A DNA stretch of 64,000 bases from Parabacteroides distasonis ATCC 8503 (lineage in GTDB: Bacteria; Bacteroidota; Bacteroidia; Bacteroidales; Tannerellaceae). The notes beneath the pieces were generated by a model. The model did no database searches. It saw nothing but the letters and a program-made list of their open reading frames with translations, and had not been told where the DNA came from. Positions within the stretch are counted from its first letter, which is position 1; each line of letters opens with the position of its first letter. The DNA lies in NCBI RefSeq assembly GCF_000012845.1, contig NC_009615.1:953501-1017500 (forward strand). Reading direction: 5' to 3'. This document shows, piece by piece, positions 55,718-63,759 of the stretch. The translations under genes and the position numbers were made by a program.

Positions 55718-55760
55718 CATCATCAGAAACGAAGTAATAACAAATAAAACATATACGATC

Positions 55761-56015
55761 ATGGCAACAAAGAAGATTGATGAAAAGAATACATTGAAGT
55801 ATGCAGTAGCATTCTACTTCTGTACATTAGGCAAAATAAACTTCATGTTAGGCAATAAAATGTATCAGCATATAGATACTGTATGTGACCAAAGAGAAGA
55901 TGGTAGAGGTTTCAATACTTGTGAGGTCGTTTACAACTACAAGGCTCAAAAATATGAGGTTTTGAATGTAGATACAGAGATAGGCAACAAAGAGATTACG
56001 ATATTAAATAATTAA
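55761..56015 (+). CDS. Hypothetical protein
   Basis: 84 aa, starting MATKKIDEKNTLKYAVAFYF. Expressed from the divergent promoter. Unknown. Confidence 0.6.
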   Translation: MATKKIDEKNTLKYAVAFYFCTLGKINFMLGNKMYQHIDTVCDQREDGRGFNTCEVVYNYKAQKYEVLNVDTEIGNKEITILNN

Positions 56016-56019
56016 CCAG

Positions 56020-56037
56020 CAGGGCGAAAGCCCTGCA
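56020..56037 (+). other. GNRA-loop hairpin
   Basis: GCAGGGC-GAAA-GCCCTGC: a perfect 7-bp stem with a GAAA tetraloop between genes. Related in form to the leader hairpins of the tRNA-like elements. Confidence 0.6.
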
Positions 56038-56052
56038 TAACGCAGAATCAAT

Positions 56053-56502
56053 ATGAATAAATCGATCAATGCAAAAGCGCGGGTAAAGATTATCACAGAT
56101 TTTGGATATTGGTGTTTGGCTGAAATTCGAGGATTGAAAGAAGGAACGATTTTAGAGGGCAGGTATAACCCCATAAACAAAGCGTTTGATTTTTCTTGGA
56201 ATGGTCAAGATGCAATGTTATGGATTGAGCAGAATGGAGAACTGATTAGTACCGAAAAGGAATCTATAATAGGCAACATAGTAGTTACAATTGCCGTATG
56301 TTATGGTAAACATAAAAATATTATAGCCGAGTTCGATACAATGAAAGAAGCAAGAAAATATGTAAAAGACGAAGGTTACAAAGACAGCATTGAATATTGG
56401 TATCTTGCCGCTGAAATTATAAACGAAGATGGCGATATAAATCCTGCTGTATGGGCTAAATCGAAAGCAGAGGCAGTTAGAAAGTTGAAAAAGTTATTAT
56501 GA
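56053..56502 (+). CDS. Hypothetical protein
   Basis: 149 aa. SH3-like or beta-rich start (KARVKIITDFGYWCLAEIRG) and a helical end (WAKSKAEAVRKLKKLL). Unknown. Confidence 0.6.
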   Translation: MNKSINAKARVKIITDFGYWCLAEIRGLKEGTILEGRYNPINKAFDFSWNGQDAMLWIEQNGELISTEKESIIGNIVVTIAVCYGKHKNIIAEFDTMKEARKYVKDEGYKDSIEYWYLAAEIINEDGDINPAVWAKSKAEAVRKLKKLL

Positions 56503-56544
56503 TATTAATTCTGTAGCTTTCTGGCTACCATAATACAAATGATT

Positions 56545-56742
56545 ATGAGTACACCAAGAACATTAAAATCGGCATTAGAAGCTGGTTATGTGATTTGTAA
56601 ACTATATGCCAAATATGACAAGAAAATCCGTGTAACAGTACAAGAACGCTTTCATCAAGCTGATAGAAAGATGTTTCTTGATTTTTGGATTGACAGAGAG
56701 TATTTCAAGCGTAATTATCCTAATACATACGACAGATTATGA
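56545..56742 (+). CDS. Hypothetical protein
   Basis: 65 aa from the ATG at 56545 (GATTATG context). Unknown. Confidence 0.5.
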   Translation: MSTPRTLKSALEAGYVICKLYAKYDKKIRVTVQERFHQADRKMFLDFWIDREYFKRNYPNTYDRL

Positions 56743-56885
56743 GAATATATTTTGCACAAGTAGAAACAAGGTATAGGGCAATCAAAGAATGTCCATTTAG
56801 TCCTTCTGTAATTGCTAAGGTTTATGGTGGGTTTATGTGTTTTGAATCTCGTTCGGACTACAATATATGGAAAAATCAAAAATGA
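56739..56885 (+). CDS. Small hypothetical protein
   Basis: 48 aa, starting MRIYFAQVETRYRAIKECPF. Four-bp overlaps with both neighbours support it. Confidence 0.5.
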   Translation: MRIYFAQVETRYRAIKECPFSPSVIAKVYGGFMCFESRSDYNIWKNQK

Positions 56886-57079
56886 AAGCAGATTTAGTTT
56901 TAGTTATCAGCCCCGAAGCCCCATTGACGAAGCAACTAGGCAAAGTGTTTGGCAAGCTGGTAACCCCTTATAACTTCTCTACTATAGAGAGGAGCGAGAA
57001 GTATGTCACGATACGGCATGATGAAACTGGGCTTGTAGTGGCTTATACGAGTGAAGAAAGATTGAATGTGAAATATTAA
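56882..57079 (+). CDS. Hypothetical protein
   Basis: 65 aa from the ATG at 56882, an ATGA overlap with the gene before; the ATG at 56867 is less likely. Unknown. Confidence 0.5.
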   Translation: MKADLVLVISPEAPLTKQLGKVFGKLVTPYNFSTIERSEKYVTIRHDETGLVVAYTSEERLNVKY

Positions 57080-57091
57080 ATATAGATTATT

Positions 57092-57280
57092 ATGGGTACA
57101 GAACAAGATATTTATAACAAAGGATTTGCAGACGGTGTAGAACGTGGGAAATTCAATATCCTTAATGATACAAATGAATTTCTGAACACGCTGATAGAGA
57201 ACTATGATATTATAGAAGTAGTTCAACAGTTTTCAGATGGTGATATTGATAGGTTACAAGAGTGGATAAAGGATAGATAG
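57092..57280 (+). CDS. Hypothetical protein
   Basis: 62 aa, acidic and helical (MGTEQDIYNKGFADGVERGK). Unknown. Confidence 0.55.
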   Translation: MGTEQDIYNKGFADGVERGKFNILNDTNEFLNTLIENYDIIEVVQQFSDGDIDRLQEWIKDR

Positions 57281-57282
57281 CC

Positions 57283-57438
57283 ATGAGTAATACAGATGTA
57301 AGAATATTCATCCTGCTTATGATTGTGGCACTCTTAGGTCAATGTTTCGGTACGATTACCAAAGTTGAATCATTGTTATGTGTAGTGCAGGCGATTTCTG
57401 TAACCATGAAGTATCTATATATCAAACAAAATAAATAG
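57283..57438 (+). CDS. Small membrane protein
   Basis: 51 aa with a membrane helix (FILLMIVALLGQCFG) and a second hydrophobic part. Unknown. Confidence 0.5.
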   Translation: MSNTDVRIFILLMIVALLGQCFGTITKVESLLCVVQAISVTMKYLYIKQNK

Positions 57439-57441
57439 CGT

Positions 57442-57648
57442 ATGAACTCAATAAACAAAAACGGTTGCAGCGTATGCCAACCCGGTAAAGAGAATTACAC
57501 TACCTACACAACAAAGTTGAGAGGTAAGAGAGTGAGAATGTACCAGTACGACTACCTTACAAAAGATGGTGGGTTGTTTTCTTGTTGTGCGCCTACTTTA
57601 GAGGCGTGCAGAGAAAAACGGGATAAATGGCTTAGTTTACGACAATAA
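57442..57648 (+). CDS. Hypothetical Cys-containing protein
   Basis: 68 aa with Cys at CSVCQPG, CCAP and EACREK, a possible metal site. Unknown. Confidence 0.5.
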   Translation: MNSINKNGCSVCQPGKENYTTYTTKLRGKRVRMYQYDYLTKDGGLFSCCAPTLEACREKRDKWLSLRQ

Positions 57649-57720
57649 ATCGATTGTCATAAATAACGATTGAAGATGTTTCTGTGTCTTTGGTTATGGT
57701 TGTACCTTAGTGGCGCTATC

Positions 57721-57793
57721 GCGGGTTAGAGCAGTGGTCAGCTCGTCACTTTGACTTGGTGAAGGTCAGCGGTTCGAATCCGTTACCCGCAAC
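57721..57793 (+). tRNA. tRNA-Val (anticodon GAC), phage-borne
   Basis: D arm GAGC-AGTGGTCA-GCTC; anticodon arm TCACT-TTGACTT-GGTGA; variable AGGTC; T arm AGCGG-TTCGAAT-CCGTT; acceptor CGCGGGT/ACCCGCA with a C-A mismatch at the first pair. The anticodon reads GAC (Val). Position 37 is U, unusual. Confidence 0.8.
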
Positions 57794-57825
57794 TACTTAG
57801 TTATTCAATTAAAAATGGCACGATT

Positions 57826-58215
57826 ATGAATATTTTAACACTCTCGATTAAACAGAAGTATTTCGATGAAATCTTAGCAGGCAAGAAAACTCACGAATAC
57901 CGTGAAATCAGACCAACTAACGCTAAGAAGTATATCACTTACCTCTGTGGTGGCAAAGAATATCCGGCTGATGCAGAACTACCTGAAGAAGGAGAGGCTG
58001 AATTAAAGCCTATCAAGTATGATGCCATCAAGCTTCTGACAGGTGCATATACGGGCAAGCGTCCTTATATCATTGTAGAGGTAAAGAACGCAGAAGCAGT
58101 AATTCTCACAGATGAAAACGGTAATGATATTGTTTACGAACATCAAGGCGAAGAATATCTTGCCGCACAAATGGATTATACTTTGGGTAAGATATTAGAG
58201 AAACATATAGATTGA
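57826..58215 (+). CDS. ASCH-domain protein
   Basis: 129 aa. LTLSIKQKYFDEILAGKKTHEYREIRP and YDAIKLLTGAYTGKRPYIIVEV are the ASCH pattern, an RNA-binding or hydrolase fold. Preceded by a 24-bp copy of the leader at hicB. Confidence 0.85.
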   Translation: MNILTLSIKQKYFDEILAGKKTHEYREIRPTNAKKYITYLCGGKEYPADAELPEEGEAELKPIKYDAIKLLTGAYTGKRPYIIVEVKNAEAVILTDENGNDIVYEHQGEEYLAAQMDYTLGKILEKHID

Positions 58216-58287
58216 TTTGTTTAACTTTTAAAATTAGAAAGCAGAGTCGCAAGAAGAATTAACAGAGTAGCCGGGCCTCGCAGAAAT

Positions 58288-58416
58288 ATGAATGGTGCAG
58301 GGGCAGGTGGTAGATTGGTTGCCAATCGTAGAGGTACAGCAAGTGCCACACAGTTAGGTTCACGTAGGCAGCGTTACGCTGATTTACGTGTTTCAATGGG
58401 ATTAAACGGTGGCTAA
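58288..58416 (+). CDS. Small basic protein (start uncertain)
   Basis: 42 aa from the ATG at 58288, rich in R and G. The frame stays open upstream to 58225 (SRVARRINRVAGPRRN) but has no ATG, GTG or TTG. The true start may be non-standard. Confidence 0.5.
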   Translation: MNGAGAGGRLVANRRGTASATQLGSRRQRYADLRVSMGLNGG

Positions 58417-58421
58417 AACCT

Positions 58422-59093
58422 ATGAACAAGGTAGAACGAGCGAACCGGTATATAGACCTCATTCGGGTAAAATCGAATGAGGCTTTGCTATTTTTATCAC
58501 TTGGGAAAGATTCGCTTGTTCTACTTGATTTAATCTATCCGAAGTTTGACCGGATTGTTTGTGTGTTCATGTACTTCGTCAAGGACTTGGAACACATTAA
58601 CCGTTGGATAAACTGGACTAAAGCTAAGTATCCGAAGATAGAATTTGTGCAAGTACCACATTGGAACCTCACTTACATCCTCCGTGGTGGTATGTATTGT
58701 GTGCCTAATCCGAAAGTGAAACTGTTGAAGCTGGCTGATGTGGTAAAGGCTATGCAGCTTACTCACAGAATTTATTACACGTTCTTAGGTATGAAAAAGG
58801 CTGATGGTATGAACCGCAGGCTTATGCTGAAAGGGTATGAGGTAAACGGTTACGAGAATAACGGTATGGTTTATCCTTTGGCTGATTGGACGCAAAAGGA
58901 TATCCTTGCTTGCATGAAGCAGCATAACTTACCCGAACCAGTTAGATATTCATTGAAAGCCAGTTCGGGAGTAGGCTTCAATCTTGATTGTATGCTTTGG
59001 ATGGAGAAGAATTATCCACAGGATTTACAGAGAATTTACAAAGTTTTCCCGATGGCTGAAAGAATCCTTTGGGAACATAAACAAAAGCAATAG
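58422..59093 (+). CDS. Phosphoadenosine phosphosulfate reductase-family protein
   Basis: 223 aa. PP-loop SLGKDS at 26-31 (FLSLGKDSLVLLDL), later YEVNGYENNGMVYPLADW. An ATP-pyrophosphatase fold; in phages such proteins often sit beside ParB and terminase genes. DNA modification or sulfur chemistry is possible, not shown. Confidence 0.85.
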   Translation: MNKVERANRYIDLIRVKSNEALLFLSLGKDSLVLLDLIYPKFDRIVCVFMYFVKDLEHINRWINWTKAKYPKIEFVQVPHWNLTYILRGGMYCVPNPKVKLLKLADVVKAMQLTHRIYYTFLGMKKADGMNRRLMLKGYEVNGYENNGMVYPLADWTQKDILACMKQHNLPEPVRYSLKASSGVGFNLDCMLWMEKNYPQDLQRIYKVFPMAERILWEHKQKQ

Positions 59094-59095
59094 GC

Positions 59096-59836
59096 ATGGA
59101 ACTAAGTAAATATATCAAGAGTGAATCGGTGGAACTTAACCGTTCTGCTATTCACTTCGCTGATTATAATCCGAGAAAGCTATCAGAGGAATCACGTAAG
59201 ACCTTAAAGCGTGGTATTAAGAAGTTTGGTTTAGTCGGTGGAATTGTCGTGAACAAGCGTACAGGATTGACCGTTGTCAGCGGGCATCAGCGTTTATCCG
59301 TCATGGATGATTTGCAGAAATACCCGGATAATGACTATCGCATTCGTGTTGATGTCATAGATGTGGACGAAAAGCAGGAGAAGGAACTAAATATTTTAAT
59401 GAACAATCCAAATGCGCAAGGTACATGGGATTTTGATGCCCTTGCACAGCTTGTTCCCGATATTGATTGGAAAGACGCAGGTCTGACCGATGCCGATCTA
59501 AACATGATTGGCGTTGATTATCTGTTGCAGACCGAAGCGGAAAACTCCATTGCAGAAGCTCTCTCCGATATGATGTCACCTGTCACCGAACAGAAAGAAG
59601 CCGAGAAAGCCGCCAAGCAATTAGAGCGTGCAGAGAAGGTTGCCCACATGAAAGAAGTCAAGCAGCAGGTAAAGGAGAACGCACAGAAGACAGCCGAGGA
59701 TATGGATGCCTATGTGATGCTTTCTTTCGACACATATGAAGCAAAAGCAGCTTTCTGTGAACGGTTCGGCTATGGACCGAATATGAAGTTCATAAAGGGA
59801 GAAGTTTTCGATGAACAAGTAGAACGGGTAGATTGA
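59096..59836 (+). CDS. ParB/Srx-fold nuclease-like protein
   Basis: 246 aa. IHFADYNPRKLSEESRKTLKRGIKKFGLVGGIVVNKRTGLTVVSGHQRL is the ParB N-terminal domain; the C-terminus is a charged coiled coil. Common near terminase genes in phages. Confidence 0.9.
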   Translation: MELSKYIKSESVELNRSAIHFADYNPRKLSEESRKTLKRGIKKFGLVGGIVVNKRTGLTVVSGHQRLSVMDDLQKYPDNDYRIRVDVIDVDEKQEKELNILMNNPNAQGTWDFDALAQLVPDIDWKDAGLTDADLNMIGVDYLLQTEAENSIAEALSDMMSPVTEQKEAEKAAKQLERAEKVAHMKEVKQQVKENAQKTAEDMDAYVMLSFDTYEAKAAFCERFGYGPNMKFIKGEVFDEQVERVD

Positions 59837-59837
59837 T

Positions 59838-60353
59838 ATGAGCAATAGTGAATCTCAAAATAGAAAAGGTAAGGGAGGAAGAAAGCCTAAGTTTGATTAT
59901 ACAAGCGTAGACTTTCTTTCTCTCGTAGAATCGTATGCCAAAAAGGGATTCACTGACAAGGAAATTGCCTTCGCTCTTGATATAGCACCAGAGACTTTTT
60001 GCATAAAGAAGAATGAGTATCCTAAATTATCTCAAGTCTTAGCGCGTGGGCGTGCGACAATCAACGCAACGGTAAGGGCTAAGTTCCTTGCTATGGCTCT
60101 TGGTGGGATTAAAACGAAAAGCACTGTGGTAAAAAAGCTGCGTGACATGGAAGGCAATTTGACCGGTGAAGAAGAATTGCAAGTAAGCGAAAGTGAACTG
60201 GCACCGAATCTGCAAGCGATGTCCGTTTGGTTATACCATCATGATGAAGACTGGAGAAAGGTTGAGCGTAAACAGGATGAAGATGCCGATATTCCAACTG
60301 ATATTGACCACGGTATTTCTATTGATTCATGGATTAAAGATAAATTGAAATGA
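59838..60353 (+). CDS. Terminase small subunit
   Basis: 171 aa. HTH (GFTDKEIAFALDIAPETFCI) that should bind the phage packaging site. Overlaps the large subunit by 4 bp. Confidence 0.85.
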   Translation: MSNSESQNRKGKGGRKPKFDYTSVDFLSLVESYAKKGFTDKEIAFALDIAPETFCIKKNEYPKLSQVLARGRATINATVRAKFLAMALGGIKTKSTVVKKLRDMEGNLTGEEELQVSESELAPNLQAMSVWLYHHDEDWRKVERKQDEDADIPTDIDHGISIDSWIKDKLK

Positions 60354-61618
60354 TTGTTCCTCAAGAAATTTACCATCCATTATACGAGGATAAGGAAAAA
60401 TTTATAATTCTTATCACTGGTGGACGTGGTTCGGGAAAATCTTTCAATGCTTCCACCTTTATTGAACGGCTGACCTTTGAACTTACTCCTGTAGAGAAGA
60501 TAGTTCATCAGATTCTCTACACACGTTACACGATGGTCTCCGCTGGCATGTCCATTATCCCTGAAATGATGGAGAAGATAGAGCTGGATGGAACGACCAA
60601 GTATTTCAAGACTACCAAAACGGATATAGTCAACAAGATGACTAAGAGCCGTATCATGTTCCGGGGTATCAAGACTTCTTCGGGGAATCAGACGGCAAAG
60701 CTGAAATCCATTCAAGGCATCACTACTTTCGTCTGTGATGAAGCGGAGGAATGGACGAATGAAGAAGAGTTTGATAAGATAATGCTCTCCATCCGTAAGA
60801 AAGGGATTCAGAACCGGATTATTATCATAATGAATCCCTGCGATTCCAATCACTTCATCTACAAGAAATATATTGAGAACACTCACAAGCTGGTAGAGAT
60901 TGACGGAGTGCAGGTACAGATTTCCACACATCCGAATGTGCTTCACATTCATACTACCTATCTTGATAACTTGGAGAACCTTTCGCCGGAGTTCTTGAAA
61001 GAGGTCGAGGATATGAAGGTGAACAACCCGGAGAAATACGCTCATGTCGTTATAGGTCGCTGGGCTGATGTTGCGGAAGGTGCTGTGTTCAAGAAGTGGG
61101 GTATTGTCGATGAGTTTCCTGCTTGGGCAAAGAAGGTGGCTATCGGGCAAGACTTCGGTTATACACACGATCCGTCCGCTTCTATTCGATGCGGCATCGT
61201 TGATAATGCCCTTTATTTGGATGAGATAGATTACCGGACCGGTTTACTTTCTTCCGACATTATTAAATCTCTCAGACCTTGGGGCTTGAAAGTCATTGCC
61301 GACAGTGCTGACCCTCGTTTGATTCAAGAGATACACAACGGAGGTGTTAAGATATATGCTGTAGAAAAGGGGGCTGGCTCTGTAAACGCAGGTCTTGACA
61401 AGATGCAAGGCATGGAAATGTATATCACTAAACGTTCGTATAACTTACAAAGAGAGTACAGAAAATATGTATGGGCAAAGGATAAAGACGGAAACTATAT
61501 TAACGAGCCGGAAGACCACGACAATCACGGAATCGATGCAGTCCGTTACTATGTATTGGGTGAGCTGCTAGGTAAGATTCAGAAGCCGAAAGATTTAACA
61601 GGAATATTCACACACTAA
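60350..61618 (+). CDS. Terminase large subunit
   Basis: 422 aa. Walker A GGRGSGKS at 24-31, Walker B-like TTFVCDEAEEW, nuclease domain at about 260-420 with IGQDFGYTHDPSA and HDNHGIDAVRYY. Packages DNA into capsids. Confidence 0.95.
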   Translation: MIVPQEIYHPLYEDKEKFIILITGGRGSGKSFNASTFIERLTFELTPVEKIVHQILYTRYTMVSAGMSIIPEMMEKIELDGTTKYFKTTKTDIVNKMTKSRIMFRGIKTSSGNQTAKLKSIQGITTFVCDEAEEWTNEEEFDKIMLSIRKKGIQNRIIIIMNPCDSNHFIYKKYIENTHKLVEIDGVQVQISTHPNVLHIHTTYLDNLENLSPEFLKEVEDMKVNNPEKYAHVVIGRWADVAEGAVFKKWGIVDEFPAWAKKVAIGQDFGYTHDPSASIRCGIVDNALYLDEIDYRTGLLSSDIIKSLRPWGLKVIADSADPRLIQEIHNGGVKIYAVEKGAGSVNAGLDKMQGMEMYITKRSYNLQREYRKYVWAKDKDGNYINEPEDHDNHGIDAVRYYVLGELLGKIQKPKDLTGIFTH

Positions 61619-61629
61619 AAATAAATTGT

Positions 61630-61809
61630 ATGGAATTGAAAATAATGAAGTTTCACTTTGGCTGTATTTGTGGAGAACCTGTCTTTGGATGGGCTATTCA
61701 AATCAAGAGGCATTGGTGGTCAAAATGGCAATTTAGAGATTGGTATGATAGGTTTCATAATATTCCTATGTTCTATCAGTCTAAGGAGGAAGCAATAAGA
61801 AATTTATAA
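61630..61809 (+). CDS. Small tryptophan-rich protein
   Basis: 59 aa, six Trp (GWAIQIKRHWWSKWQFRDWY). It lies between terminase and portal. Unknown. Confidence 0.5.
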   Translation: MELKIMKFHFGCICGEPVFGWAIQIKRHWWSKWQFRDWYDRFHNIPMFYQSKEEAIRNL

Positions 61810-61817
61810 TATAGCGT

Positions 61818-63299
61818 ATGACACTCGAAGAAATATTAGCATTGCCCGACATTGGACAAAAGATAAGCTACCTGAAGAAAGGCAGAAAGACCGAGCTTCC
61901 CGACCGTTGTAAACTTTGGGATGATTGGAATCCCGAACGACATGAAATCATGGTTGACAAAAAAAAGTATCCGGATAGAAAGGTTCTTGGAAAAGAAGCT
62001 GAGAAACACTTCGATGAAAAAACGGGTAAGACTTATGAAATCGAAGCAAAGTATAAGACTGAACCGGTGAACCGTATCTCCATTCCATTGGAACAGGATA
62101 TAGTGAACATTCAAACAGCTTTCACGGTCGGCACAGAACCGTCTATGGATTGCACTCCAACCGATGATGATGAAAAAAAACTGCTGGATGCGGTAAAGGC
62201 TGTATTCAAGTCTAATAAAATCAAATATCAAAACAAGAAGATTGTCCGTGCCTGGCTCTCCGAACAGGAAGCGGCAGAATATTGGTATGTTACCGATGAT
62301 GATTCGTTTTGGGCAAAGTTTTGGAAGAAAATAAAGACTTCTTTCGGGGGGAAGGTCAAGCCCACCAAGAAACTGAAAAGCGTGTTATGGTCTCCATTCA
62401 GAGGTGATAAGCTATACCCGTTCTTTAACGATGAAGGTAAAATGATTGCTTTCTCACGTGAGTACAAGAAGAAGCTCATGGATGATTCGGAAGTCATCTG
62501 CTTTATGACTATTACGGACAAAATGGTTTATCAATGGGATTTGTCTAAAGGGTATGAAGAAAGAACTCCTTTTGCTCATGGCTTCGGAAAGTTACCAGTT
62601 CTTTATGCCTACCGCCCCGAACCTTATTGCAAGAAGATAAAGACTTTTCGGGTCCGGCTGGAAAAACTGTTATCTAATTATGCTGATTGTATAGACTACC
62701 ATTTTTTCCCACTGCTGAAGCTAATTGGAGATGTAGAGGGTTTCATGGGTAAGGTTAAGGATAGAATGGTCAAACTTACAGGTGAAGGTGCGGATGCCCA
62801 GTATCTAACGTGGAACCAAGTTCCGGATACGGTACGTTTTGAAGCAGAAACACTCACCAATATGGCTTATGATATGTCAAACACTCCAAGAATATCCTTT
62901 GAAACGTTGAAGGGGGTAGGCAAAGCATCAGGAACCGCTTTCCGTTTTATGTTCATGGGTGCACATATGGCGGTAGAAAATCACGGTGAGGTTATCGGTG
63001 AGTTCTTACAGCGGAGAGTGAATTTCATTGTTTCCGCTTTAGGCTCTATCAATCCAACCGAGTTTAGCAAGGCATCGCAGACCATTGACATAGAAACAGA
63101 ACTGGTTCCATATATGATTGATAATTTGAATGATAAGGTGACTACTGCCGTTTCCGCTGTCAGTGGTGGAATTTGGTCAACCCGTGAAGGTATCATGTTT
63201 GCCGGGAATGCTGATAGGGTAGAAGAGGAGCTTGCAGAAATCAAGGAGGAACAAGGGGCAAAGAATAACAAAGCAGCGTCTCCTAACTCCAAGGGATAA
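61818..63299 (+). CDS. Phage portal protein (SPP1 gp6-like)
   Basis: 493 aa. Follows terminase. ISIPLEQDIVNIQTAFTVGTEPSMDC, VLWSPFRGDKLYPFFNDEGKMIAFSREY and SGTAFRFMFMGAHM fit portal proteins. Forms the DNA entry ring. Confidence 0.88.
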   Translation: MTLEEILALPDIGQKISYLKKGRKTELPDRCKLWDDWNPERHEIMVDKKKYPDRKVLGKEAEKHFDEKTGKTYEIEAKYKTEPVNRISIPLEQDIVNIQTAFTVGTEPSMDCTPTDDDEKKLLDAVKAVFKSNKIKYQNKKIVRAWLSEQEAAEYWYVTDDDSFWAKFWKKIKTSFGGKVKPTKKLKSVLWSPFRGDKLYPFFNDEGKMIAFSREYKKKLMDDSEVICFMTITDKMVYQWDLSKGYEERTPFAHGFGKLPVLYAYRPEPYCKKIKTFRVRLEKLLSNYADCIDYHFFPLLKLIGDVEGFMGKVKDRMVKLTGEGADAQYLTWNQVPDTVRFEAETLTNMAYDMSNTPRISFETLKGVGKASGTAFRFMFMGAHMAVENHGEVIGEFLQRRVNFIVSALGSINPTEFSKASQTIDIETELVPYMIDNLNDKVTTAVSAVSGGIWSTREGIMFAGNADRVEEELAEIKEEQGAKNNKAASPNSKG

Positions 63300-63330
63300 T
63301 TCATTACTTCATGTTTTTATAGTACTATTG

Positions 63331-63359
63331 AGCGGAGCTAATTTAGTTCCGCTTTTTTT
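63331..63359 (+). terminator. Rho-independent terminator
   Basis: Nine-bp stem (63331-63339 with 63345-63353, one G-U pair) followed by a seven-T run. Ends the packaging transcript before HigBA. Confidence 0.8.
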
Positions 63360-63367
63360 ATTGCTAA

Positions 63368-63431
63368 ATTCTATATTATAGAATATATTTTCTGGAAAAA
63401 TTTTATAATTCAAAATTAATTCATATTTTTG
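63368..63431 (+). promoter_or_regulatory. higBA operator and promoter
   Basis: ATTCTATATTATAGAAT (63368-63384) is a perfect 17-bp palindrome; TATTTTTG (63424-63431) is the -7 box. Likely bound by the antitoxin. Confidence 0.7.
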
Positions 63432-63448
63432 CATTAAATAAAAGAGGT

Positions 63449-63748
63449 ATGAGAATTGTATCACATAGAAAATTGAAGGAATTCTACGAGACGAAAGGTT
63501 ATGAAGATTCACGCATAGCTTTGGAACGTTGGTATGATATAGCAGAAAAAGCTGAATGGAAGAATCTATCAGACATTAAAGTGGATTTTCTTTCAGTTGA
63601 TTATGTAGGCAATCAACACTATGTATTCAATATCAGAGGCAACAACTATCGGTTGGTTGTCGTTGTTAAGTTTACAATTGGGTACGTCTTCATTCGCTGG
63701 GTTGGTACTCATAAAGATTACGATAAGATAGATTGTTCAACCATTTAA
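63449..63748 (+). CDS. higB: HigB-type toxin
   Basis: 99 aa. MRIVSHRKLKEFYETKGYED, NIRGNNYRLVVVVKF and FIRWVGTHKDYDKID match the HigB mRNA-interferase family. Toxin first, then antitoxin, as in higBA. Confidence 0.9.
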   Translation: MRIVSHRKLKEFYETKGYEDSRIALERWYDIAEKAEWKNLSDIKVDFLSVDYVGNQHYVFNIRGNNYRLVVVVKFTIGYVFIRWVGTHKDYDKIDCSTI

Positions 63749-63759
63749 GAGATAGAAGT

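Noticed and set aside
60380..61168. Antisense frame opposite terminase large subunit
   Set aside because: Sense gene unambiguous; antisense product has no recognisable domain.
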